Below, in pieces: positions 27,673-35,744 of a DNA stretch of 59,404 nt. Position 1 is the stretch's first letter. The number at the start of each line of letters is the position of its first letter. The DNA lies in the NCBI GenBank assembly GCA_937885695.1, contig CALABP010000057.1, positions 1 through 59,404 on the forward strand, in the 5' to 3' direction. The notes under the pieces were generated by a model. It saw nothing but the letters and a program-made list of their open reading frames with translations, was not told the origin of the DNA and did not search any database. The stretch comes from DTU089 sp002440045 (lineage in GTDB: Bacteria > Bacillota > Clostridia > Oscillospirales > Acutalibacteraceae). The position numbers and the translations under genes are program-made.

Positions 27673-29039
27673 CCGAAAAGTCTCCCGAAGAAGCCTTTTT
27701 TCTTCTTTTGGGGCTTTTCTTCTTTTTCTTCCGGCTCAAAAGCTTCCTCGGCGGTCTCCTCGGCAGCTTCAGCCTCGGTTTCACCGTCTGTTTCGCTGTC
27801 CCGAGTGACGTCAATCGAATTGCCGCTTTCGGGTGCCGTTTCGGCGTCGGTGCCGCCGCTTAATTTTTCGCTTGCTTCTTCAAGACTTGAAGTGTTTAAA
27901 TCTTCGTCTTTTGCGCTGTCGTCTGCGACATCTTCCGCCGCGTTATTTTTGCCGGTGTTTTCTGCGCTTTCGGGTGCTTCTTCGGACTCGCCGTTTATTT
28001 CGCCGATAGCGTCCATAACCTGTGAAAACGCTTCTTTGAGCTCGTTTGTAAAGCCGCCGTCCGCTTCTTCTGGCCTATATTCGCCGCGAATCTTTTCAAG
28101 GTCTATATCGTCGTCGTTATAGTCGTCGGGCAAGGCTTCAAACAGCCCTTCGGCAAACGCCTTGGGGTTAAACGGCTGAAGGTCGTCTATACCTTCGCCC
28201 ACGCCAACAAATTTAACGGGCACTTTAAGGTCGTTTTTAATTGAAAGAACAACGCCGCCGCGCGCGGTACCGTCAAGCTTTGTTAAAATTATGCCCGTAA
28301 TTTCGGCAATTTTTGCAAACTCGCGCGCTTGGTTCACGGCGTTTTGACCCGTTGTGGCGTCAAGCACCAAAAGAACCTCGCGGTCGGAATACGGCAATTC
28401 GCGGTCGATAACGCGGTATATTTTGGCAAGCTCCTCCATAAGATTTTTCTTGTTGTGAAGTCTGCCGGCGGTGTCGCAAATAATAATTTCCGTACCCCTT
28501 GCCTTTGCCGCGGCAATCGTGTCGTATATAACAGCCGCGGGGTCTGCGCCCTCTTTGTGCTTGATAATATCAACGCCTGCGCGCTGTGCCCAAACGTCAA
28601 GCTGGTCTATTGCCGCCGCCCTGAAGGTGTCGGCTGCGGCCAGAATAACGCTTTTGCCCTGCGCTTTATACATAGCCGCCATTTTGCCTATGGTGGTGGT
28701 TTTGCCGACGCCGTTAACGCCAATCACAAGGATTATTGACGGAATCGTTATAAGACCCATATCCTCGCCGCCCTCAAGCATTTCGGCGACTATCTCTTTG
28801 ATTTCGGCTTTTACGTCCGCGGGATTTTTAATACCTTTTTTTCTTACGCGGTCGTTAAGCCGCAGTGTTATTTCGGAGGCGGTCGAAACGCCGACGTCGC
28901 CCATAACAAGCGCCTCTTCAAGCTCGTCGAAAAGTCCCTCGTCGATTGACGTGTAGCTGTCAAGAACGTTGTCTATAGCGCCCGAAACGTTGTTTCTTGT
29001 TTTTCTTAATCCGAAATTTATCTTTTTAAAAACGCCCAA
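27669..29039 (-). CDS. ftsY: SRP receptor FtsY with acidic tail at the C-terminus
   Basis: GTPase receptor that docks signal-recognition-particle/ribosome complexes at the membrane. Residues 1-302 form the NG domain: GVNGVGKTTTIGKMA, DTFRAAAIDQL, DTAGRLHNKKNLMEEL, TKLDGTARGG and VGVGEGIDDLQPF. After the NG domain comes an extra 150 residues: acidic and Ala/Glu-rich from about 303 to 440, then the basic amphipathic end PQKKKKGFFGRLFG. In most bacteria an acidic A domain and such a basic/aromatic motif are at the N-terminus, so the order looks reversed. It follows smc with a 118-base gap and overlaps rdgB. Confidence 0.96.
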   Translation of the reverse strand: MGVFKKINFGLRKTRNNVSGAIDNVLDSYTSIDEGLFDELEEALVMGDVGVSTASEITLRLNDRVRKKGIKNPADVKAEIKEIVAEMLEGGEDMGLITIPSIILVIGVNGVGKTTTIGKMAAMYKAQGKSVILAAADTFRAAAIDQLDVWAQRAGVDIIKHKEGADPAAVIYDTIAAAKARGTEIIICDTAGRLHNKKNLMEELAKIYRVIDRELPYSDREVLLVLDATTGQNAVNQAREFAKIAEITGIILTKLDGTARGGVVLSIKNDLKVPVKFVGVGEGIDDLQPFNPKAFAEGLFEALPDDYNDDDIDLEKIRGEYRPEEADGGFTNELKEAFSQVMDAIGEINGESEEAPESAENTGKNNAAEDVADDSAKDEDLNTSSLEEASEKLSGGTDAETAPESGNSIDVTRDSETDGETEAEAAEETAEEAFEPEEKEEKPQKKKKGFFGRLFG

Positions 29040-29103
29040 AAAAGCACAACCTTTCTTTGGTTACGGCGTTTGCCGCACCGTTTTTTCAGCCGCGATTGGG
29101 AGG

Positions 29104-29132
29104 GAATATTGACAAAACCCCTGTCAATATTC
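29104..29132. other. Inverted repeat between smc and ftsY
   Basis: GAATATTGAC (29104-29113) and GTCAATATTC (29123-29132) form a perfect ten-base stem with a nine-base loop. There is no U run, so it could be an operator or an RNA processing stem instead of a terminator. Confidence 0.45.
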
Positions 29133-29157
29133 GCTTCTTGCGGCAGTTACTTTAATA

Positions 29158-32100
29158 TCATTCAAGACCCATTTGCCTTGCCATTTCGGCGGTTTTAAGC
29201 TCCAAAAGCTTTGAAACGCCTTTTTCCTGCATTGTTACGCCGTAAAGCATATCGGCTTCTTCCATTGTTCCGCGGCGGTGCGTTATAAGTATAAACTGCG
29301 TGCTGTCGGTCATACGTCTTGCGTAAGACGCATATCTTACGACGTTAACGTCGTCAAGCGCCGCTTCAACCTCGTCGAAAATGCAGAACGGGCACGGATT
29401 GACTTTTAATATTGCAAACAACAGTGCAATAGCCGAAAGTCCCTTTTCGCCGCCCGAAAGAAGCGAAATATTCTGAACATTTTTGCCCGGGGGCTGAACC
29501 TTTATATCAATATCGCATTCAAGAACATTGTCGTCGGTAAGCACAAGGCTCGCCTTGCCGCCGCCGAAAAGCTCTGTGAACGTTTCGCCGAAGCTTTGAT
29601 TGATTTTGTTGAACTGCTCTTTGAACTGAACGCCCATTTTTTCGGTAAGCTCCGAAATAAGGCGTATTAATTCGGCCTTTGCTTTTTCAACGTCGCTCAC
29701 CTGAGAGTGCATAAATTCGTAGCGCTCCGAAACTTCTTTATACTCTTCGATTGCGCTGACGTTCACCGTGCCGAGCGCTTTTATTTTTGCTTTAAGCTCT
29801 GAAGCGCGCTTTCTTGAGTCGGTTACGCTTTCAATAACAATATTAAGCTCCTCTGCCTCGCGGCGGGTCAGCTCATATTCTTCAAACAGCTTGTTTTCGG
29901 TGTCCTCAAGCTCACGCTCCATAGCGTCGCGGCGCTCCGAAAGGCGCGCCTTTTCGCCGCCGAGCTTTTCTTTTTCGTCGTTTTTCTGTCTTTCGGTTAC
30001 TCTTAAAAGCGCGCTTTCTTTTTCGTAGCCCTCGCGCTCTTTTATAAGTGCTTCAATTTTTTCTTTTGACGAAATGTTGCCGTCCTTTAATTCGCGAAGC
30101 TCGTCTTTAAACACGAGTATGGCGTTATTAAGCTCTTTGTTTTTGTTTTCAATCTCCGAAATTTCGCCGTCAAGCTGTGAAAGCCTGTCTTTGTGGCTCA
30201 CGCTTCTGCCGACAAGGCGCGAAACGGCTTCGTTTTTCTCTTCCGTCTCTTTTTGAGCAGTGGCAATTGCAAGATTTATTTCCGAAGCCGCCGCCGTAAG
30301 TTCCTCGCGGCGCTTCTGAACAGCCTCGCGGTCGCCCGTAACCAAAGAAAGCTCGTTTTCTTTAACGCTCAACTCGTTTTGCAAAGAAACGAGCGTATTT
30401 TCGCATTCCTTTGCCGATTTTAAAAGCTCGTCTTTTCTCAAAGCAAGGCTTTCGCTTTCTTCGTCGGCCTCTTTTTGAGCGTCAAGAAGCGATGAAAGCT
30501 GACCGTTTTTTAAGGTCAGAACGCCCTCAACTCTTATTTTATTTTCGCAAAGAGTGGTTATTTCGCTGCGGCACCCGGTAAGCTCCGCATTCACTGCGGC
30601 GTGGTTTTCGCGTGCTTTTTGAAGCTCTTCTTTTATCTGTGAAAGCTTTTCTTCTATCTCTTCGCACTCGGTTTTAAGGCGCACGGCTTCGTTGCCGCGG
30701 CTTAAAATGCCCGCGTTTTGGAGCTTTGCACCGCCCGTCATAGAGCCGCCCGCGTTTATAACCTGCCCGTCAAGCGTAACTATTTTAAAACGGTGCGAAT
30801 ATTTTTTCGCTATAACCACTGCGGCGTCAAGGTCTTCCGCAACAACGCACCGTCCGAGAAGCGAATTGATTATTTCGCGGTATTTGGGGTCGTATTCAAC
30901 AAGCCGGGAAGCAATGTTGACATAGCCGTAGCAGTCGTCAAGGCCTTTTTCGTCAAGCTCTCTGCCGCGGATTGCGGTAAGCGGCAAAAACGTCGCCCTG
31001 CCGGCTTTGGAGTCTTTCAAAAACGATATGGCGCGCTTTGCGTCATTCTCGTTTTCGGTTACAATGTTCTGAATTTGCGCGCCGAGAGCCGTTTCAACGG
31101 CGAGCGAATATTTTTCGCCAACCTTTATAAGCTGAGAAACAGGTGCGTTAATGCCGCCGAGCGCACCGCGCCGTGCCTCGCGCATAACCGCCTTAACGCT
31201 GCCCTGATAGCCCTCCATATTTTTTTCAAGCTCAGAAAGCATCTGCCTTCTTGACTCTTTTATGTGCAATTCGTTTTTAAGCTCGGTTTCTCTTTCGCCG
31301 AAGTCATTTAGCTTTGAAAGCCTTTTTTCGCACAAAAGCTCAAGTCCGCTTAACGAGTTGTTTAAATCGGAAAGCTTTTCTTCAACACTTGAAAGCTCTT
31401 CTTGCGTTTTTTCTTTTTCCTTTTTAAGACCGTCTATTATTGCGTCTCTGCCCGTCTTTTGAGCGCCGAGAGTTTCAAGTCTTGCAGAAATTTCGTCTGC
31501 CGACGTTCTGTAAGCGGACGCGCTCACGCGGTTGTCGGCAATTTTAAGCGAAAGGCGCGAAACGCTTTCAGAAAGCTCCGCGTTTTTCTCGGCAAATTCG
31601 CCTGTTTTGTCGCCGAGCGTATCAAGCTCGCCCGAAAGCGCTTCAAGGCTGTGCCTTTTTTCTTCGATAAAGCTTTTTAATGATGCTATCGCTTCTTCGG
31701 TTTCGCTTATTTGCGACGAAATTTGTGCGTCTGTATCTGTTTCGTCGTTTTTTTCGCGCTCTATTCTTTCTATTGTTTCGTTATTATGTAAAATGCTGTT
31801 TTCGTGAACGGCAATTTTGCTTTCTATCAACGCCGCCTGTTCGTCAAGCTGAGACGCCGCTCTTCGCATTTCGTCAATAAGAACGGTAACGCGCTGAGCT
31901 TCTTCTATAGCCCTTTCGGTTTTTTCTTCGGTTTCGTCAAGAATACGGCAAACATCGTTATACTGCGCTTCGACAACGGCGGTTTTCTTTTCGTAATCAC
32001 GAAGGGAGTCGCGCGTTTTTGAAATGGTATAAAGCCAAAGCCCGATGTCGAGCGTCTTTTTTTCGGCTGAATATTCAAGGAATTTTTTTGCTTTTTCGCT

Positions 32101-32724
32101 TTGCTGTTTCAAAGGGCCGACGCGCGTTTCAAGCTCTGTTAAAATATCGCGCAGTCTTAAAAGATTTTCTTCTGCCTGGTCAAGTCGGCGCAATGCGTCC
32201 TGACGTCTGTAGCGGTAATGCGAAATGCCCGCCGCCTCTTCAAGCATATCGCGGCGTTCGCCCGATTTGCCGGAAATCAGCGTTTCAACCTTGCCCTGGC
32301 TTACCATAGAATAGCCGTCGCGCCCAAGCCCCGTATCCATAAAAAGCTCGTGCACGTCTTTTAGCCTTGCTGTTTCGCCGTTAAGCTTATATTCGCTTTC
32401 GCCCGAGCGGAAATAGCGCCTTGTTACCGTAACCTCGTCGCGGTCGCAGTTCAACGCGCGGTCGGTGTTGTCAAGGCAAAGCGTAACTTCGGCAAAACCG
32501 ACAGCTCTGCGCGCGTCCGTTCCGCTGAAAATAACATCCTCCATCTTAGAGCCGCGCAGACTTTTTGTGGACTGCTCGCCGAGAACCCAGCGCATAGCGT
32601 CCGAAATATTGCTTTTTCCGCTTCCGTTAGGTCCGACAACTGCGGTTATTCCTTTTCCGAACCGCAAAACGGTTTTGTCGGGGAACGACTTAAACCCTTG
32701 CAGTTCAATTGATTTTAAATACAT
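29158..32724 (-). CDS. smc: Chromosome segregation ATPase SMC
   Basis: Core of the condensin that loads near ParB and compacts the chromosome. 1188 residues. N-terminal ABC half with GFKSFPDKT and Walker A GPNGSGKSNISDAMRW; coiled coil to about 500; hinge about 510-650 (with GAQIQNIVTENENDAKRAI and the glycine-rich GQVINAGGSMTGGA); return coil; C-terminal half with signature LLSGGEKGLSAIALLFAI and Walker B CIFDEVEAALDD. It lies in the rnc-radical SAM-smc-ftsY order typical of Firmicutes and starts 19 bases after the radical SAM gene. Confidence 0.98.
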   Translation of the reverse strand: MYLKSIELQGFKSFPDKTVLRFGKGITAVVGPNGSGKSNISDAMRWVLGEQSTKSLRGSKMEDVIFSGTDARRAVGFAEVTLCLDNTDRALNCDRDEVTVTRRYFRSGESEYKLNGETARLKDVHELFMDTGLGRDGYSMVSQGKVETLISGKSGERRDMLEEAAGISHYRYRRQDALRRLDQAEENLLRLRDILTELETRVGPLKQQSEKAKKFLEYSAEKKTLDIGLWLYTISKTRDSLRDYEKKTAVVEAQYNDVCRILDETEEKTERAIEEAQRVTVLIDEMRRAASQLDEQAALIESKIAVHENSILHNNETIERIEREKNDETDTDAQISSQISETEEAIASLKSFIEEKRHSLEALSGELDTLGDKTGEFAEKNAELSESVSRLSLKIADNRVSASAYRTSADEISARLETLGAQKTGRDAIIDGLKKEKEKTQEELSSVEEKLSDLNNSLSGLELLCEKRLSKLNDFGERETELKNELHIKESRRQMLSELEKNMEGYQGSVKAVMREARRGALGGINAPVSQLIKVGEKYSLAVETALGAQIQNIVTENENDAKRAISFLKDSKAGRATFLPLTAIRGRELDEKGLDDCYGYVNIASRLVEYDPKYREIINSLLGRCVVAEDLDAAVVIAKKYSHRFKIVTLDGQVINAGGSMTGGAKLQNAGILSRGNEAVRLKTECEEIEEKLSQIKEELQKARENHAAVNAELTGCRSEITTLCENKIRVEGVLTLKNGQLSSLLDAQKEADEESESLALRKDELLKSAKECENTLVSLQNELSVKENELSLVTGDREAVQKRREELTAAASEINLAIATAQKETEEKNEAVSRLVGRSVSHKDRLSQLDGEISEIENKNKELNNAILVFKDELRELKDGNISSKEKIEALIKEREGYEKESALLRVTERQKNDEKEKLGGEKARLSERRDAMERELEDTENKLFEEYELTRREAEELNIVIESVTDSRKRASELKAKIKALGTVNVSAIEEYKEVSERYEFMHSQVSDVEKAKAELIRLISELTEKMGVQFKEQFNKINQSFGETFTELFGGGKASLVLTDDNVLECDIDIKVQPPGKNVQNISLLSGGEKGLSAIALLFAILKVNPCPFCIFDEVEAALDDVNVVRYASYARRMTDSTQFILITHRRGTMEEADMLYGVTMQEKGVSKLLELKTAEMARQMGLE

Positions 32725-32743
32725 ACAGTCTCCTTTTACCGCG

Positions 32744-33751
32744 TTAAGCCACGGTTACTCTGTATTTTGAAAGCGACGGGTAGCCCTTGATTTTAACAGT
32801 AAAGCCCAAATCCTTTAAGAGCTTTATATTGCCGCGTTTTTGCCCCGTCATTTTTGATATTTCACGGTCGTTAACGAAAATTTCGGCTTCGTTAACTTCG
32901 TTTTTACTCTCTTTAAATTTTGAATAAAGCGCTTTTTTCGCTTCTTCAAGATATATTTTCGATTCGCATATTTCGCCGAACGCGGGGTGGTACGGCCCGC
33001 CGACAAAGCCCTCTTCGACATTGCCGCCCGAATGAAGCCCGAGCCTTATCACCTTTATGTTTTCGTCATAAAACATTTTTAAAAGCACCGCACAAATATC
33101 GGCGGCTTCTTCGACCGTTTGAGGCTTATAAAGACCGCTTTTAAAAAGCTTTTCAAGATATGTACCCTCAAGCACAACGGTAGGGTAAATGCGAACGGTA
33201 TCGGGTCTTAAACTAATAAAGTCGCGCGCCGTTTTAATGCATTTTTCATTTGTGTCGCAATAAAGCCCCGTCATCATCTGAAGCCCAAAAGAAAAGCCGC
33301 TTTGCTTTATAAGAGCGCTTGCCTTAAAAATATCATCTGCGGTGTGGCCGCGCATATTGGCTTTTAAAACGTCTTCGTCGGTGCTTTGCGCGCCAAGCTC
33401 TATTGACGTTACGCCGTAGGACTTTAAAATCTCTAAAACCTCGCTGTCAACGGCGTCGGGTCTTGTCGAAACCCTTATGCCCATAAACCGCCCGTTTTTT
33501 ATAAACGGCACCGTTTCTTCAAGAAGTGAAATCATATAGCCGCGTTCTATCGCGGTAAAGCTTCCGCCGAAAAAGGCTATTTCGGTATTTTCGGGCGATG
33601 TGCCGTCAAGCGCCGCCTTTTCTAAGGTGTTTTTTACTTCTTCGGGCGTGAGAATTTCCGTCTTACCTGAAATTGTTTTTTGATTGCAAAACGAGCACAT
33701 ATGCGGACAGCCCGCGTGCGGCACGAACAGCGAAATATTGGCGTGCTTCAT
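32744..33751 (-). CDS. Radical SAM protein (Elp3/HemN-like fold)
   Basis: 335 residues. The iron-sulfur motif is C15-x3-C19-x2-C22 in VPHAGCPHMCSFCNQK, followed by FFGGSFTAIE and IRVSTRPDAV, typical of the Elp3-type radical SAM subgroup, with LQMMTGLYCDTNEK and RIYPTVVLEGT. The C-terminus (MTGQKRGNIKLLKDLGF) is a small RNA-binding-like segment. Located between rnc and smc in many Clostridia. It lacks an acetyltransferase domain, so a tRNA wobble function is only a guess. Its ATG overlaps the rnc stop (ATGA). Confidence 0.85.
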   Translation of the reverse strand: MKHANISLFVPHAGCPHMCSFCNQKTISGKTEILTPEEVKNTLEKAALDGTSPENTEIAFFGGSFTAIERGYMISLLEETVPFIKNGRFMGIRVSTRPDAVDSEVLEILKSYGVTSIELGAQSTDEDVLKANMRGHTADDIFKASALIKQSGFSFGLQMMTGLYCDTNEKCIKTARDFISLRPDTVRIYPTVVLEGTYLEKLFKSGLYKPQTVEEAADICAVLLKMFYDENIKVIRLGLHSGGNVEEGFVGGPYHPAFGEICESKIYLEEAKKALYSKFKESKNEVNEAEIFVNDREISKMTGQKRGNIKLLKDLGFTVKIKGYPSLSKYRVTVA

Positions 33752-34419
33752 TTTGAAAGCTCCGAAAGCGCCGCGCCCGCGGCAGCCTGCTCGGCTTCTT
33801 TTTTCGTTTTGCCGCTGCCCTTGCCTATAACTTCGCCGTTGAGCTTCACTTGAAAGACAAACATCCTTGCGTGCGCAGGGCCTGTTTCTTCAAGCTCTTC
33901 ATAAGTCAGGGTGTTTTCTTTTTCTTTCTGAATTTCCTCCTGCAAAAGCGATTTGTTATCTTTAAAGGAGGCTTCGCGCTTTACGGCGTCTTTTATAAAT
34001 CCGAGAATATAAGGTCTTACCGCCTTAAAGCCGCCGTCGATATACATGGCGGCAATAACCGCTTCAAACGCGTCGGACACTATCGACGGTCTGTTGCGCC
34101 CGCCCGAAAGCTCTTCGCCGTGTCCGAGCCTTATAAACTGTCCAAGCCCTATTTTTTCTCCGAAGCCGAAAAGCGACTTTTCGCACACGACCGCCGCGCG
34201 AAGCTTTGTAAGCTCGCCCTCGGGGCGCGTTTTAAACTCCGAAAAAAGATATTCGGCAGTGACAAAGCCCAATATCGAGTCGCCGAGAAATTCAAGGCGC
34301 TCGTTATCGTGCGGCAGTTTTTTCTCGTTTGCATATGACGAATGTGTAAGAGCCGTTAAAAGAAGCTCTTTGTTTTTGAACTCGTAGCCTATTTTGCTTT
34401 CAAATTCATTCAGTTCCAT
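33748..34419 (-). CDS. rnc: Ribonuclease III
   Basis: Double-strand-specific endonuclease that processes rRNA precursors and regulatory RNA duplexes. 223 residues from MELNEFESKIGYEFKNK; the frame is open 23 codons further up to another ATG, but that part overlaps trmFO and is not RNase III-like. The catalytic signature is NERLEFLGDSILG (acidic residues intact) with a second acidic site DAFEAVIAAMYID; the C-terminal double-strand RNA-binding domain has GSGKTKKEAEQAAAGAAL. The start overlaps the trmFO end by 14 bases. Confidence 0.95.
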   Translation of the reverse strand: MELNEFESKIGYEFKNKELLLTALTHSSYANEKKLPHDNERLEFLGDSILGFVTAEYLFSEFKTRPEGELTKLRAAVVCEKSLFGFGEKIGLGQFIRLGHGEELSGGRNRPSIVSDAFEAVIAAMYIDGGFKAVRPYILGFIKDAVKREASFKDNKSLLQEEIQKEKENTLTYEELEETGPAHARMFVFQVKLNGEVIGKGSGKTKKEAEQAAAGAALSELSK

Positions 34420-35743
34420 TTGATGCACTCTGCTCTCCGGAAAAAAGGGTGTCAAAATAATCGGTGCTTCTTTTTGCAAGAAGCTCATAACGCTCTTTTT
34501 TATCCTTAATTTTCATTTCAAGCGGCGTAACTATTCCGAACGCCGCGCCCATCGGCTGAAAATGCTTTACGCTTTCGTCGCTTATATATTGCGAAAGCGC
34601 GCCCATCATGGTTATTTTCGGAAGTATAAGCGGCTCTTCGCCGAAAATGCGCCTTGCGGCGTTAAAGCCTGCAAGTATGCCCGATGAAGCCGACTCCATA
34701 TACCCTTCTACGCCCGAAATTTGCCCCGCAAAATATATGTTCCGGTGTTCTTTCATACTGAAATCGGGGTTTAAAAGCCCGGGGGAATCCAAAAAAGTGT
34801 TTCGGTGCATAACGCCGTATCTTACAAACTCGGCGTTTTTAAGCGCAGGGAACATAGAGAACACTCGCTTTTGCTCGCCGAATTTAAGATTTGTCTGAAA
34901 GCCGACAAGGTTGTACATCGTTCCGTCTTTATTTTCTTTGCGAAGCTGAAGGTTAGCCCACGGTCTGTGCCCCGTTTTGGGATTCAAAAGCCCCACGGGC
35001 TTTAACGGGCCGTAACGCATGGCGTCTTTCCCGCGTGACGCCAAAACCTCTATCGGCATACAGCCCTCATAAACGTCTTTTCGCTTATCAAACGAATGAA
35101 GTTCTGCGCTTTCGGCGTTTATTAAAGCCTCGTAAAACGCTTCGTACTCCGCCTTGTCAAGCGGGCAGTTTATATAGTCGTCTTCGCCGCCGCGGTCATA
35201 GCGCGACTGCAAAAACGCCTCGTTCATATCAATGCTGTCAAACGTCACAATAGGCGCCGCCGCGTCGTAAAACGAAAGCGACTTTTTGCCGCAAAGCTTA
35301 AAAATCTCTTTTGAAAGCGCCTCGGAAGCGAGCGGCCCCGCCGCTATTATCACAACGCAGTCGTCGGGAATTTTTGTGACCTCTTTGTGCACAACCGTTA
35401 TATTTTCATTATTTTCGATTTTTTCTGTTATATACTTTGAAAAAAGGTCGCGGTCAACGGCAAGCGCGCCGCCTGCCGGAACGCTTGATTTGTCGGCGGC
35501 TTCAAGGCACAGCGAGCCGAAATAACGCATTTCGGCTTTTAAAAGCCCTGCGGCAGAGCCGAGCCTTTGAGCCTTTAAAGAGTTTGAACAGACAAGCTCT
35601 GCAAGATAAGGGGATTTGTGAGCGGGCGAAAATTTTTCGGGCTTCATTTCATAAAGCGTAACCTTTACGCCGCGCTTTGCAAGAGCGAAAGCCGCCTCGA
35701 CCCCGGCAAGACCGCCGCCTATTACCGTTGCTTTTTTTGACAT
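34406..35743 (-). CDS. trmFO: Folate-dependent tRNA (uracil-54) methyltransferase TrmFO
   Basis: Flavoprotein that makes ribothymidine at position 54 of tRNA using methylene-tetrahydrofolate. 445 residues starting KKATVIGGGLAGVEAAFALA, the FAD-binding Rossmann motif. Typical segments are PAHKSPYLAELVCSNSL (with the nucleophile cysteine CSNSLK), GCMPIEVLASRG and YFAGQISGVEGYMES. I chose the ATG with AGGAAG seven bases upstream; nine upstream codons overlap topA. It follows topA immediately, as in many Firmicutes. Confidence 0.96.
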   Translation of the reverse strand: MSKKATVIGGGLAGVEAAFALAKRGVKVTLYEMKPEKFSPAHKSPYLAELVCSNSLKAQRLGSAAGLLKAEMRYFGSLCLEAADKSSVPAGGALAVDRDLFSKYITEKIENNENITVVHKEVTKIPDDCVVIIAAGPLASEALSKEIFKLCGKKSLSFYDAAAPIVTFDSIDMNEAFLQSRYDRGGEDDYINCPLDKAEYEAFYEALINAESAELHSFDKRKDVYEGCMPIEVLASRGKDAMRYGPLKPVGLLNPKTGHRPWANLQLRKENKDGTMYNLVGFQTNLKFGEQKRVFSMFPALKNAEFVRYGVMHRNTFLDSPGLLNPDFSMKEHRNIYFAGQISGVEGYMESASSGILAGFNAARRIFGEEPLILPKITMMGALSQYISDESVKHFQPMGAAFGIVTPLEMKIKDKKERYELLAKRSTDYFDTLFSGEQSASNGTE

Positions 35744-35744
35744 A

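Noticed and set aside
34420..34488. N-terminal extension of RNase III
   Set aside because: It overlaps trmFO and is not related to RNase III; the canonical start is at 34419.
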